A DNA stretch of 64,000 nt from Candidatus Pantoea floridensis (lineage in GTDB: Bacteria > Pseudomonadota > Gammaproteobacteria > Enterobacterales > Enterobacteriaceae): the NCBI RefSeq assembly GCF_900215435.1, contig NZ_OCMY01000001.1, positions 1 to 64,000 on the forward strand. The letters are read 5' to 3'. Below, in pieces: positions 15,028 through 24,124 of the stretch. The position numbers were made by a program, and so were the translations under genes. Numbering within the stretch: the first letter of the stretch is position 1; every line of letters starts with the position of its first letter. Below the pieces are notes generated by a model. That model was not told the DNA's origin, made no database searches, and saw nothing but the letters and a program-made list of their open reading frames with translations.

Positions 15028-18000
15028 ATGGATTTCTCCCGCTTTTTTATCGACCGACCGATCTTCGCCGCGGTGCTGTCGATCTTGATCTTTACCACCG
15101 GACTGATCGCCATTCCGCTGCTGCCGATCAGTGAATATCCCAACGTGGTGCCACCCAGCGTGCAGGTGCGCGCCGAGTACCCAGGCGCTAACCCCAAAGT
15201 GATTGCAGATTCCGTGGCGACGCCGCTGGAAGAGGCCATCAACGGGGTGGAAAACATGATGTACATGAAGTCGGTGGCCGGTTCCGATGGCGTGCTGGTC
15301 ACGACCGTGACCTTCCGTCCAGGCACCGATCCGGATCAGGCGCAGGTGCAAGTGCAGAACCGCGTAGCGCAGGCCGAAGCGCGTCTGCCGGAAGAGGTGC
15401 GCCAACTTGGCCTCACCACGCAGAAGATGTCGCCGACGCTGACGCTGGTAGTGCACATGTTCTCGCCGCACGGCAAGTACGATTCGCTCTATCTGCGTAA
15501 CTACGCCACCCTGAAAGTGAAGGATGAGCTGGCGCGCCTGCCGGGCGTTGGTCAGATTCAGATCTTCGGTGCCGGTGAATACGCGATGCGCGTATGGCTC
15601 GATCCCAACAAAGTGGCGGCGCGAGGCTTAACCGCTTCCGACGTGGTTAGCGCGATGCAGGAGCAGAACGTGCAGGTCTCTGCCGGTCAGCTTGGTGCGG
15701 AGCCGCTGAAGAAGCAGAGTGATTTCCTGCTGTCGATCAACACCCAAGGTCGTCTTGAGAGCGAGGAGCAGTTTGGCAATATCATTCTGAAAACCGCCGA
15801 CGACGGCACGCTGGTGCGCCTGCGCGACGTGGCGCGTATCGAGATGGGTTCCGGTAGCTATGCGTTGCGTTCGCAGCTGAATAACAAAGATGCGGTCGGG
15901 ATTGGTATTTTCCAGGCGCCGGGTGCCAACGCCATCGACTTGTCCAACGCGGTGCGCGACAAAATGGCCGAGCTGGCCACCCGCTTCCCGGACGATGTGC
16001 AGTGGGCCGCGCCTTACGATCCCACCGTATTCGTGCGTGATTCGATCCGCGCTGTAGTGCAGACATTGTTTGAAGCGATTGTGCTGGTAGTGCTGGTGGT
16101 GATTCTGTTCCTGCAAACCTGGCGCGCTTCGATCATTCCCCTGCTGGCCGTGCCGGTTTCGGTGGTCGGTACCTTCAGCATCCTCTACCTGCTGGGCTTC
16201 TCGCTCAATACCTTGAGTTTGTTTGGCCTGGTGTTGGCGATCGGTATCGTGGTGGATGACGCCATCGTGGTGGTAGAGAACGTTGAACGTAATATCGAAC
16301 AAGGTTTGTCACCCACCGCGGCGGCGCATCAGGCGATGCGGGAAGTATCAGGACCGATTATCGCCATCGCGCTGGTGCTGTGTGCGGTGTTCGTACCGAT
16401 GGCCTTCCTGTCGGGCGTGACCGGTCAGTTCTACAAGCAGTTTGCTGTGACCATCGCCATCTCCACAGTGATCTCGGCGATTAACTCGCTGACGCTCTCT
16501 CCGGCGCTGGCGGCGCTGCTGCTGAAACCGCATAACGCGGCGAAAGATATGCCGACGCGCATTATTGATCGCCTGCTCGGCTGGCTGTTCCGTCCGTTCA
16601 ACCGCTTCTTCCAGCGCAGTTCAGATGGCTATGAATCACTGGTGGGCAAAACGCTGCGTCGGCGCGGCGCGGTGTTTGGCGTTTACGTGCTGCTGCTGGC
16701 CGGTGCGGGCTTTATGTTCCATACCGTGCCTGGCGGCTTTATTCCGACGCAGGATAAGTTGTATTTGATTGGCGGCGTGAAAATGCCGGAAGGTTCTTCG
16801 CTGGCGCGTACCGATGAAGTGATTCGCAAGATGAGCGAAATCGGCATGAATACCGAAGGCGTGGCCTATTCGGTCGCTTTCCCCGGTCTGAATGCGTTGC
16901 AGTTTACCAACACGCCAAATACCGGCACGGTGTTCTTCGGCCTGAAGCCATTCAACGAGCGTAAGCGTAGCGCGGCGGAAATTAACGCGGAGATCAACGC
17001 CAAGATAGCTAAAATTCAGCAAGGCTTCGGCTTCTCAATTATGCCACCGCCGATTTTGGGTCTGGGACAAGGTTCTGGCTATTCGCTGTACGTGCAGGAT
17101 CGCGCTGGACTGGGTTATGGGGCGCTGCAAACCGCCATCAATACCATGACGGGCGCAGTGCTGCAGACGCCGGGCATGATGTTCCCGATTTCCTCCTATC
17201 AGGCCAACGTGCCGCAATTGGATGTGCAGGTGGATCGTGACAAAGCCAAAGCGCAAGGCGTGTCGTTGACCGAGCTGTTCAGTACGCTGCAAACCTATTT
17301 GGGATCGTCGTACGTTAACGACTTCAATAAGTTTGGACGTACCTGGCGCGTGATGGCGCAGGCGGACGGTGATTTCCGTGATAGCGTGCAGGACATTGGT
17401 AATCTGCGTACCCGTAACGATCGTGGCGAGATGGTGCCGATTGGCAGCATGGTCAATATCACCACCACTTACGGCCCCGATCCGGTGATCCGCTACAACG
17501 GCTATCCGGCGGCGGACCTGATTGGTGATGCCGATCCGCGCGTACTCTCTTCAGCGCAGGCGATGCAAAAGCTGGAAGAGATGTCCACGCAAGTGCTGCC
17601 GAACGGGATGAATATCGAGTGGACCGATCTGAGCTATCAGCAATCGACGCAGGGCAACACCGCGCTGATTGTGTTCCCGGTGGCGGTACTGTTGGCCTTC
17701 CTCGTGCTGGCGGCGCTGTATGAAAGCTGGACGCTGCCGCTCGCGGTAATTCTGATCGTGCCGGTGACCATGCTCTCAGCGCTGGTCGGCGTGTGGCTGA
17801 CCGGCGGCGATAACAACGTGTTTGTGCAGGTTGGCCTGGTGGTATTGATGGGGCTGGCATGTAAGAACGCGATTCTTATCGTCGAATTTGCGCGCGAATT
17901 GGAGATGCAGGGCAAGAGCATTGTCGATGCGGCGCTGGAAGCCTGTCGTCTGCGTTTGCGCCCCATTGTCATGACTTCAATCGCCTTTATTGCCGGTACT

Positions 18001-18180
18001 ATTCCGCTGATTCTGGGCGAAGGCGCGGGAGCGGAAGTGCGCGGCGTGACCGGAATTACGGTGTTCTCAGGGATGCTGGGCGTCACGCTGTTTGGTCTGT
18101 TCCTGACGCCAGTGTTCTACGTGACGCTGCGTAAGCTGGTGACGCGCAAGCAGCCACAAGCGGAAGTGCAGACGGCGTAA
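15028..18180 (+). CDS. oqxB: OqxB-like RND multidrug efflux pump
   Basis: 1050 residues, full length for OqxB. It begins MDFSRFFIDRPIFAAVLSIL, the typical RND first membrane helix, and has two porter-domain halves and 12 membrane helices. The proton-relay motif GIVVDDAIVVVENVERN in helix 4 contains the paired Asp. A second-half helix 10 contains GLACKNAILIVEFA, with the conserved Lys. It sits in the inner membrane and uses the proton gradient to expel drugs through OqxA and TolC. A strong terminator follows the stop codon. Confidence 0.95.
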   Translation: MDFSRFFIDRPIFAAVLSILIFTTGLIAIPLLPISEYPNVVPPSVQVRAEYPGANPKVIADSVATPLEEAINGVENMMYMKSVAGSDGVLVTTVTFRPGTDPDQAQVQVQNRVAQAEARLPEEVRQLGLTTQKMSPTLTLVVHMFSPHGKYDSLYLRNYATLKVKDELARLPGVGQIQIFGAGEYAMRVWLDPNKVAARGLTASDVVSAMQEQNVQVSAGQLGAEPLKKQSDFLLSINTQGRLESEEQFGNIILKTADDGTLVRLRDVARIEMGSGSYALRSQLNNKDAVGIGIFQAPGANAIDLSNAVRDKMAELATRFPDDVQWAAPYDPTVFVRDSIRAVVQTLFEAIVLVVLVVILFLQTWRASIIPLLAVPVSVVGTFSILYLLGFSLNTLSLFGLVLAIGIVVDDAIVVVENVERNIEQGLSPTAAAHQAMREVSGPIIAIALVLCAVFVPMAFLSGVTGQFYKQFAVTIAISTVISAINSLTLSPALAALLLKPHNAAKDMPTRIIDRLLGWLFRPFNRFFQRSSDGYESLVGKTLRRRGAVFGVYVLLLAGAGFMFHTVPGGFIPTQDKLYLIGGVKMPEGSSLARTDEVIRKMSEIGMNTEGVAYSVAFPGLNALQFTNTPNTGTVFFGLKPFNERKRSAAEINAEINAKIAKIQQGFGFSIMPPPILGLGQGSGYSLYVQDRAGLGYGALQTAINTMTGAVLQTPGMMFPISSYQANVPQLDVQVDRDKAKAQGVSLTELFSTLQTYLGSSYVNDFNKFGRTWRVMAQADGDFRDSVQDIGNLRTRNDRGEMVPIGSMVNITTTYGPDPVIRYNGYPAADLIGDADPRVLSSAQAMQKLEEMSTQVLPNGMNIEWTDLSYQQSTQGNTALIVFPVAVLLAFLVLAALYESWTLPLAVILIVPVTMLSALVGVWLTGGDNNVFVQVGLVVLMGLACKNAILIVEFARELEMQGKSIVDAALEACRLRLRPIVMTSIAFIAGTIPLILGEGAGAEVRGVTGITVFSGMLGVTLFGLFLTPVFYVTLRKLVTRKQPQAEVQTA

Positions 18181-18200
18181 ACGTTAAGTGTGAGATGAAC

Positions 18201-18228
18201 AATCCGGGCCAGTGTGCCCGGATTTTTT
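18201..18228 (+). terminator. Rho-independent terminator after oqxB
   Basis: AATCCGGGC, loop, GCCCGGATT plus T-run, 20 bases after the oqxB stop. Confidence 0.85.
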
Positions 18229-18253
18229 ATGGCTGGAGTTCAGTGAAAAAAAA

Positions 18254-18276
18254 GTCGCCATGAATGGCGACCCTAC
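18254..18276 (-). repeat. REP-like palindrome with GTAG foot
   Basis: A palindrome GTCGCCAT/ATGGCGAC followed by CCCTAC, that is GTAGGG on the minus strand. It is the first of at least a dozen related units in the window and lies between convergent oqxB and oqxR. Confidence 0.7.
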
Positions 18277-18291
18277 GGGATTGGTGCGGTT

Positions 18292-18777
18292 TTAGCGACC
18301 CTTCTTACACAGGTCGGCGAGTTCGAGATCGGGCAGCTCTTCACAATTGCTGGTGTCGTTATGCTTCAGTTCAGCCAGCGCATCCGCCACGGTGCGGGTT
18401 TCCAGCACTTTCAACGAGGCTTCTTCAGCCTCTTCAGCAATCGATTTGAAGTACCAACACAAGTTGGCGCTCACCAGGCAACGTGGAGCAACGTCCGGAC
18501 GTGAGGCCCAGAGCTTTTTGTCCTCTATCACAGAGGTGTAGATGTCACGCAGCGTGATTTCAGCAGCCGGACGGCCCAAATGAATGGAGCCAGTGCGGCC
18601 AAGCGTTGAGACGATGATGCCATCTCGCGTGAGCGGAACCATCAGTTTCCGAATGAAACTGGGATTCGCTTCAAGACCATACGCCAAAATGGCACTGGTC
18701 GAGCGTTTACCCAATTGCTCCGCCATCGCTACGCTCAAAACCATCTGCAAAGCTGTCGGGAAGCGGTAATCAAGCAT
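18292..18777 (-). CDS. oqxR: OqxR-like Rrf2-family repressor
   Basis: 161 residues from the ATG at 18777 (AGGA seven bases upstream); the longer frame to 18855 lacks a ribosome site. An Rrf2-type winged helix occupies the N-terminus: MLDYRFPTALQMVLSVA, then SAILAYGLEANPSFIRKLM as recognition helix and GSIHLGRPAAEITLRDIY as wing. Cysteines occur in the C-terminal half but not in the IscR spacing, so cluster binding is unclear. It converges on oqxB, as oqxR does in Klebsiella, where its loss raises oqxAB and rarA expression. Confidence 0.9.
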   Translation of the reverse strand: MLDYRFPTALQMVLSVAMAEQLGKRSTSAILAYGLEANPSFIRKLMVPLTRDGIIVSTLGRTGSIHLGRPAAEITLRDIYTSVIEDKKLWASRPDVAPRCLVSANLCWYFKSIAEEAEEASLKVLETRTVADALAELKHNDTSNCEELPDLELADLCKKGR

Positions 18778-19349
18778 TTCTATATCCTGAGTTGCGGTTA
18801 TCTTGTTGTTTTTATGCCGCGACAGTGAGTAATCAATGAGCAATAAATATAACAAACACTGTTGCTTTTTAGAAGGGCCAAATAGTATGGCATGTGGTTA
18901 TAACGTATGCCGGAGCGTCATTAAATAACCTTTATTATCAATAAAATAAATCAATATCAGACGCTTATTCCGCCTCAATTATCAGATGATGATAAAGGCA
19001 TAAAATGCAAACTTGATCTCACTTACCGCACTATCAGTTCATCCTATCCAGCGTTATCCGTTCTCAACTCCTCTGCCAAACTTCATTCAAGACAATGTGT
19101 TTCTATAGAAGAAACAATCCAATTATTTTTCTTTGTAAATTAAGTACCTATACTATTTGACCAAAAGTGCGATTTGTGATGTTGATCACGATCAATATCG
19201 CGCAAATCGCCAATCGATTTAATGCTGTCAGACGAAGGCCGTTAGCGACATTTTTCAGCGAAAATTAAGTTCTGGTGAAAAATAAATTTCCCCGCTAGGC
19301 GAACGTTAAATACACCGTTCTTTCAGCATAAAAATTATGGAAATACAGA
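18778..19349. promoter_or_regulatory. Long AT-rich intergenic region with overlapping CRP- and FNR-like sites
   Basis: 572 bases without a convincing gene. TGTGA-N6-TCACG (19175-19190) matches the CRP consensus at nine of ten positions. TTGAT-N4-ATCAA (19182-19195) matches the FNR consensus perfectly, so the two sites overlap, about 155-170 bases before the next gene. The rest is AT-rich, with several TA-rich tracts typical of H-NS-silenced leaders. The oqxR promoter must lie at the left end. Confidence 0.5.
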
Positions 19350-19922
19350 ATGAAAACTTCATTGAAATTCGCTGTTATCGCTATCGCTGTTGCCACTTCG
19401 TTCAATGCGTTCGCTGATACGAAAATAAGTAATACGTTATCAGGGCCGTCCGCTGAATCATTTGGTCAGAATTATGTGAACGCTAAAAATGAAACCAGCC
19501 AAACAATGAGCAATTTTGGCAAATCATACATCGATGCTAAAAACGGCGTTCAGTCCTCTTATGTAAAAAACGATCCTACTGGCACACCTTTAGCAGCGGG
19601 TTCTATCAACGTCAGTGCGGGCAGCCTGCCAGCGAACACACCGGTTAACGTGCAAACGAATGATGGAAAAATAACCACTGTTGCGGCTTCGACTCTCTCT
19701 CCCGCAGTACAGGTCTCTGTTCCACATGTTGATGCCATCATCAACAGCCCGTCATTTAAAGGTGGACAACAAAGCCACGACCATGGACATACGCACAATA
19801 GTGGCCAGGGCAATGGTGAAAGCAACGCAGCGAACACTAACAGCGCACACGGCATGGGTGGGGCAAACCACATTGGCGGCGGCGCTGCACAATCAGGTAG
19901 CCAGAACGTCGGTCATTGGTGA
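19350..19922 (+). CDS. Secreted His/Gly/Asn-rich protein of unknown function
   Basis: 190 residues. A clear signal peptide (KTSLKFAVIAIAVATSFNAFA, cleavage after about residue 22) precedes two similar stretches: SFGQNYVNAKNETSQTM and NFGKSYIDAKNGVQSSY. A Ser/Thr/Val-rich middle follows, and a low-complexity C-terminal third holds the cluster SHDHGHTH and many Gly, Asn and Ser residues. The His cluster could bind metal; the repeats could be adhesive. I recognise no family. It is the first of three same-strand genes and has the CRP/FNR-like sites upstream. Confidence 0.75.
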   Translation: MKTSLKFAVIAIAVATSFNAFADTKISNTLSGPSAESFGQNYVNAKNETSQTMSNFGKSYIDAKNGVQSSYVKNDPTGTPLAAGSINVSAGSLPANTPVNVQTNDGKITTVAASTLSPAVQVSVPHVDAIINSPSFKGGQQSHDHGHTHNSGQGNGESNAANTNSAHGMGGANHIGGGAAQSGSQNVGHW

Positions 19923-19938
19923 GGCCATCACTCCTGAT

Positions 19939-20175
19939 ATGAAGCGTAAATTTAGAACCATTGAAAAAAGCATTAAGGCCGAACACCTGCAGCGTGGACA
20001 ACGACTCATTGCGCATGAAGGTTTCACTCATCTGATTGATGGACTGGAGTGGGACGACAAAAATCAGGTTATTTCAGTGATAGTCGAAGGGCAGCGCTGG
20101 AAATATCGCTATTGGAACATCGTCTCTATTCAAATTCAGGAAGAAGAGGATGCGTCAGAAAGGAATGCGCTATGA
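19939..20175 (+). CDS. Small unknown protein
   Basis: 78 residues from the ATG at 19939, 17 bases after the preceding stop. The protein is soluble, with a basic N-terminal helix (MKRKFRTIEKSIKAEHLQRG), a WDDKNQVISVIVEGQRWKYRY beta-rich centre and an acidic C-terminus. Its stop overlaps the next ATG (ATGA), implying translational coupling. No family is recognised. A longer open frame on the same reading phase overlaps the upstream gene and is unlikely. Confidence 0.6.
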   Translation: MKRKFRTIEKSIKAEHLQRGQRLIAHEGFTHLIDGLEWDDKNQVISVIVEGQRWKYRYWNIVSIQIQEEEDASERNAL

Positions 20176-20588
20176 CAGCAAAAATATCTGTTGCCAAAGC
20201 CGCTGCGGTTGTTGTCCTTGCGCTGCTCATTTTGCTGGGGATCGTGCAGATGACATATTTACGCCATCTGCCACATGGCAGCGCTCTGTTCAACGCCGCA
20301 CTGCTGGTTGAGCTGGTGAATGCCTTTCTCATGTGGAAATTCGCGACGGCGAGCAATTGCTGGACGCTCTATTCCTGCGCAACATTTTTCATTGTAATGA
20401 TGATTATTGGCCTTTGTTTTATGGCATATGGCGAAAATATCACCGGATTGTCTTTTTTTACCGTCACCGGTATCGCAAAGCTGGTCTTAACAACTATCGG
20501 CAATCTGGTGGTTTGGGGGGCTCTGCTGACCCCGTTCCGTCTGAGCCGCCGTGCGACAGCATTGGCCGCGGCCAGATCGAAATTTTGA
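20172..20588 (+). CDS. Small inner-membrane protein of unknown function
   Basis: 138 residues with four predicted membrane helices (about 8-26, 42-58, 64-86, 96-118) and a basic C-terminal tail (RLSRRATALAAARSK). The start overlaps the upstream stop as ATGA. No family is recognised. Position suggests it works with the secreted His-rich protein and the 78-residue protein, perhaps in its export or anchoring, but nothing in the sequence proves this. It converges with the MFS gene, only one base apart. Confidence 0.65.
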   Translation: MTAKISVAKAAAVVVLALLILLGIVQMTYLRHLPHGSALFNAALLVELVNAFLMWKFATASNCWTLYSCATFFIVMMIIGLCFMAYGENITGLSFFTVTGIAKLVLTTIGNLVVWGALLTPFRLSRRATALAAARSKF

Positions 20589-20589
20589 T

Positions 20590-21783
20590 TTATATTTTCT
20601 CCTGCACTGCCAGGCTGGCGCGCGGGAGTTTTTGCTTTAATAGCACCACCAACAACACGTTACACAGCGCCAGCAGGCACAGTGACCACAGCGTGGCATT
20701 GGCACCAAGATGCTGGAAGACGTAGCCACCCACCAGCGGGGTTAAAGCCTGGCCGATCAACGCCGGGCGGGCCATCCGCCCTACCACTATCGCGTAAGCC
20801 TCGGGTTTCACCATTACCAGCGGCAAGGTTCCACGCACGATGGCACGTAAACCGTTGCCGGCGCCGTATAACACCATACTCAGCACGGCAAACTGCGGAT
20901 AACACGCTAGTAGCAATAAGCCGAGCGCCACTAATCCTACCGAGAAAAAAGTGGTCCAGATGGGATGACCACGCTTAAACGCGATATCGACAATACGCGA
21001 GCCAACCTGACACGGCCCCAGAATGGCGCTGATGGCTAAAGCCGACGTCAGCGTGTGTCCGCTGGCTTGCAGTAACGCGATCAGCTGCACGGAGATGGCT
21101 GTCATGATCACTGAAGCGAGGGTGAATATGCTGCACAGTAGCCAGAACAGCGTTGAAGATAATTCGGTGCCATCAGCTGAGGTTTTGGGTTTTGCCGCAG
21201 AAATTTTAGGTTCTGGCGCGGGCAGCGCATAAAAATACGCAGGCAACACCAGCAGGCACAACATTCCCGCAAGGGTAAAACAGGCGCCGCGCCAATCCAG
21301 CCAGTGAATTAGCAGTGCAATGCCTGGCCACACAAGGGTGGTGCAGAAACCGGAAATCAGCGTGATGCCCGTGATAGCACCGCGCGCCTGGCCGCCATAC
21401 AGCGTTCCAAGTGTGGCAAACAGCGCATCATAAAGGCCCATCGCCATACCGATACCGATGACCAGCCAGGCAAAAAGGAACAGCAACAGGTTATGGCTTA
21501 GGCCCATAATGATCAGCCCCAGCGCCATCACCGCCCCACTCCCGGCGAGCAATAGACGTCCATAGGAACGGGAAATCAGACGACCACTTAAGGGTGCCAG
21601 CAAACCGGAAACCAACATGCCGAGTGATAACGCACCATAAACCCATTGTTGCGACCAGCCGGTCTCCGCCACGATAGGATTGGCCATTACCGCCATTAAA
21701 TAGAAAGAACCGCCCCAGGAAAGAATTTGAACTAATCCCAGCGTAATGATGGCGGGAACAGGGGGCTTTGGCTGAGAGGTCAC
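20590..21783 (-). CDS. MFS transporter
   Basis: 397 residues with twelve hydrophobic helices in two halves joined by a hydrophilic loop (about 190-210, with several Lys/Pro). The first helices, with LSWGGSFYLMAVMANPIV and LAPLSGRLISRSYGR, fit the major facilitator pattern of the oxalate/formate or YbfB/YjiJ-like type, including the loop 2-3 motif. The substrate is unknown. It is a single gene divergent from tus, with no adjacent enzyme to hint at a pathway. Confidence 0.85.
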   Translation of the reverse strand: MTSQPKPPVPAIITLGLVQILSWGGSFYLMAVMANPIVAETGWSQQWVYGALSLGMLVSGLLAPLSGRLISRSYGRLLLAGSGAVMALGLIIMGLSHNLLLFLFAWLVIGIGMAMGLYDALFATLGTLYGGQARGAITGITLISGFCTTLVWPGIALLIHWLDWRGACFTLAGMLCLLVLPAYFYALPAPEPKISAAKPKTSADGTELSSTLFWLLCSIFTLASVIMTAISVQLIALLQASGHTLTSALAISAILGPCQVGSRIVDIAFKRGHPIWTTFFSVGLVALGLLLLACYPQFAVLSMVLYGAGNGLRAIVRGTLPLVMVKPEAYAIVVGRMARPALIGQALTPLVGGYVFQHLGANATLWSLCLLALCNVLLVVLLKQKLPRASLAVQEKI

Positions 21784-21912
21784 GACAGTTTTCCGTTAGC
21801 AGGCAAAGCATTGTTATAACACGCTAATCCTGGCGGAAAAATCCCGACCTTTCCTGTGCAGCAAAATTGTGCGCCCTTATGGCAGATCGGCACCAGAGCG
21901 AGTATGCTTAAT

Positions 21913-21930
21913 AGTATGTTGTAACTATAA
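21913..21930 (+). promoter_or_regulatory. Ter replication-arrest site overlapping the tus leader
   Basis: AGTATGTTGTAACTATAA contains the Ter core GTTGTAACTA in the same orientation to tus as E. coli TerB. It ends about ten bases before the tus ATG, just ahead of the TGAGG ribosome site. Bound Tus would arrest forks from one direction and repress its own transcription, as in E. coli. Confidence 0.9.
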
Positions 21931-21940
21931 TGAGGTTTTT

Positions 21941-22870
21941 ATGGCGCGCTATGATTTGGTGAGCGATTTACATGAATGTGTGAACGCATTGGAACGGGGT
22001 TTAAATGCTTTACGCCAGCAAGTTGAACAGCAACCGTTGCTGATCGCCCGCGTGTTTAGCCTGCCGGAAATTGAAAAAGGCCGCGAAAATGATGAAATTG
22101 AACGCATTGCGGTGACGCAACATTTAGGTAAAACCGCGCGCGACATGGCGCTGACCCACTACTGCCGCCTGTTTATGCAGCATCAATCGGAAAAACTCAG
22201 TACGAAAGCCGCCGTGCGTTTGCCGGGTGCGATCTGTATTCAGGCCGACGGTGATATCCACGATCGCATCACCCAACAGGTGGCAGAAATCAATGCCCTC
22301 AAACTGCGGCTGGAACAGTTAATTACCGTAGAGTCCGGCTTACCAAGCGAGGCGCGTTTTGAGTTCGTCCACCAGCATCTGCGCGGCCTGATTACTCTCA
22401 ACGCTTACCGCAGCGTGACGCTACTCAATTCACCGGATAGCCTGCGTTTCGGCTGGGCGAATAAAAACATTATCAAAAATGTCACGCGGGATGCGGTGGT
22501 AGAACAGCTGGAACGCAGCCTGAGGGCCAATCGTGCCCAGGCACCGTGGACGCGGGAACAATGGGCGGAGAAAGTTCAGCAAGAACTGGAGGCGCTTCTC
22601 GCGTTACCGGTTGGTGCCAAACTGAAAATCAAACGCCCGGTAAAAGTACAGCCGATTGCTCGCGTATGGCGCGCCAGCGTTAAAAAGCAGGTCCAGCTTG
22701 CCTGCCCCTCTCCTCTGCTGGTGCTGTGTCGCGATAAAACCCAGGTGCCCATTTTGGGGGAACTGCTGAACTATGATGCTGAAAATGTCGCGTATCGCCA
22801 CAAACCGTTGGCTCAGCCGCTACACCTGATCATTCCGCGCCTGCATATATGGAGCGACAGGTTGGCTTAA
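21941..22870 (+). CDS. tus: Tus, replication terminus-binding protein
   Basis: 309 residues from the ATG at 21941, which follows TGAGG; this matches the E. coli start MARYDLV. Highly conserved blocks include RVFSLPEI, QHLGKTA, RLPGAICIQ, TVESGLP, FGWANKNIIKN, APWTREQW and KLKIKRPVKVQPIARVW, the last being the interdomain strands that contact Ter DNA. The C-terminus PLHLIIPRLHI is also conserved. Tus bound to Ter blocks the DnaB helicase from the non-permissive side. Its presence places the window near the chromosome terminus. Confidence 0.96.
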   Translation: MARYDLVSDLHECVNALERGLNALRQQVEQQPLLIARVFSLPEIEKGRENDEIERIAVTQHLGKTARDMALTHYCRLFMQHQSEKLSTKAAVRLPGAICIQADGDIHDRITQQVAEINALKLRLEQLITVESGLPSEARFEFVHQHLRGLITLNAYRSVTLLNSPDSLRFGWANKNIIKNVTRDAVVEQLERSLRANRAQAPWTREQWAEKVQQELEALLALPVGAKLKIKRPVKVQPIARVWRASVKKQVQLACPSPLLVLCRDKTQVPILGELLNYDAENVAYRHKPLAQPLHLIIPRLHIWSDRLA

Positions 22871-22887
22871 AAAAAGATAAAAATGCG

Positions 22888-22916
22888 TGCATCCAATTCG
22901 CCACCTTCTCTCGTAT
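22888..22916 (+). promoter_or_regulatory. Candidate ECF-sigma promoter before fasciclin gene
   Basis: GCATCC (22889-22894), a 17-base spacer, then CGTATA (22912-22917) lies about 45 bases before the fasciclin gene. The bipartite form and spacing suit an ECF sigma factor, plausibly the one encoded two genes downstream. This is a prediction. Confidence 0.35.
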
Positions 22917-22959
22917 ATCCAGATGTGAGCAACTTCTTCGCTCCCTTCTAAGAGGATTT

Positions 22960-23526
22960 ATGATGAAAAAGCTAATGAGCATTGCAGTCGTATCCGGCAC
23001 CTTACTATTCACCGCGGGCGCATTTGCCGCCATGGACAATGGCTCGGTGATGGTAGGCGGAGCCGCGATGTACCCGCAAAAAAACATCGTCGAAAATGCG
23101 CTTAATTCCAAAGATCACACCACCCTGGTGGCGGCAGTCAAAGCTGCTGGCCTGGTAGAAACCCTCGAAGGCAAAGGGCCGTTTACCGTCTTTGCGCCAA
23201 CCAATGCGGCTTTCGCTAAACTGCCTGCCGGCACCGTTGATAATTTGGTCAAACCGGAAAACAAAGCCAAACTGACCGCGATCCTCACTTATCATGTGGT
23301 GGCCGGTAAATACGACATGCAAGCGCTGGAGAAGAAAATTAAGCAAGGTGGCGGACATGCTGAGCTGAAAACCGTAAACGGTCAGCCGCTGTGGATCATG
23401 AACAATGGCCCGCACAACATTCAGCTGAAAGATGGTCAGGGCAATGTGGCAAATATCAGCACTTATGACGTCAATCAGAAAAATGGCGTAATCGATGTGA
23501 TTGATACCGTATTGATGCCTAAGTAA
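22960..23526 (+). CDS. Secreted fasciclin (FAS1)-domain protein
   Basis: 188 residues. A signal peptide (KKLMSIAVVSGTLLFTAGAFA) is followed by a single FAS1 domain: TLVAAVKAAGLVETLEGKGPFTVFAPTNAAF (H1 box region), ILTYHVVAGKY and the H2-like NGVIDVIDTVLMP. FAS1 proteins are exported adhesion or cell-surface proteins. AGAGGA precedes two adjacent ATGs (22960 and 22963); the second has the better spacing. The ECF sigma gene follows after 43 bases, forming a likely three-gene unit like the mycobacterial mpt70/sigK/rskA arrangement. Confidence 0.9.
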   Translation: MMKKLMSIAVVSGTLLFTAGAFAAMDNGSVMVGGAAMYPQKNIVENALNSKDHTTLVAAVKAAGLVETLEGKGPFTVFAPTNAAFAKLPAGTVDNLVKPENKAKLTAILTYHVVAGKYDMQALEKKIKQGGGHAELKTVNGQPLWIMNNGPHNIQLKDGQGNVANISTYDVNQKNGVIDVIDTVLMPK

Positions 23527-23569
23527 TTGCCTATACTCGGATTGGGCGTTATAGCCAACCGGGATAAAT

Positions 23570-24124
23570 ATGGACGCAAAGCTGACTGAACGGCTAGAGA
23601 CATTATTTCCGGCGATCGCAAAGGGCGATCGCCGCGCTTTTGAGCAGCTTTATCGACTCACTTCACCGCACCTTTACGCCCTCGCCTTACGGATGTTGCG
23701 CCAGCAAGGTTGGGCTGAAGAGGTGCTGCATGACTGTTATCTCACCATTTGGAACCGCGCAGCATCTTATGATAGTGCCCTTAGCGCCCCAATGACGTGG
23801 ATGACGCACATTGTACGTAATCGTTGTATTGACGGTTTGCGAAGTGGGCAAGCGCGCGCGGCACTGGCCACCGAGGTATTTAATGATGAGCTACAGATCG
23901 CCGAAGAACAGGATCGCAATAACTGGCACGATCCGGCGCAAGCCGATCGCCTGCGACACTGCATTAGCCACCTGAGCAGCGAACAGCAGCAAAGCATCAC
24001 GCTCGCCTATTATCAGGGGATGTCACACAGTGATATTGCCGCCTGGCTGCAGCAGCCGGTTGGCTCGGTAAAAAGCTGGATCCGCCGCGCGCTGGAGCAT
24101 CTGCGGGAGTGTGTGGGCCTATGA
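23570..24124 (+). CDS. ECF sigma factor, SigK-like
   Basis: 184 residues. Region 2 (about 25-95) shows FEQLYRLTSPHLYALALRML, EEVLHDCYLTIW and TWMTHIVRNRCIDGLR. Region 4 (about 130-180) shows LSSEQQQSITLAYYQGMSHSDIAAWL and PVGSVKSWIRRALEHLREC. No extra domain is present. The stop overlaps the anti-sigma start as ATGA, so they are made together. The partner is RskA-like, which points to the SigK-type ECF group. Its targets probably include the fasciclin gene immediately upstream. Confidence 0.92.
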   Translation: MDAKLTERLETLFPAIAKGDRRAFEQLYRLTSPHLYALALRMLRQQGWAEEVLHDCYLTIWNRAASYDSALSAPMTWMTHIVRNRCIDGLRSGQARAALATEVFNDELQIAEEQDRNNWHDPAQADRLRHCISHLSSEQQQSITLAYYQGMSHSDIAAWLQQPVGSVKSWIRRALEHLRECVGL

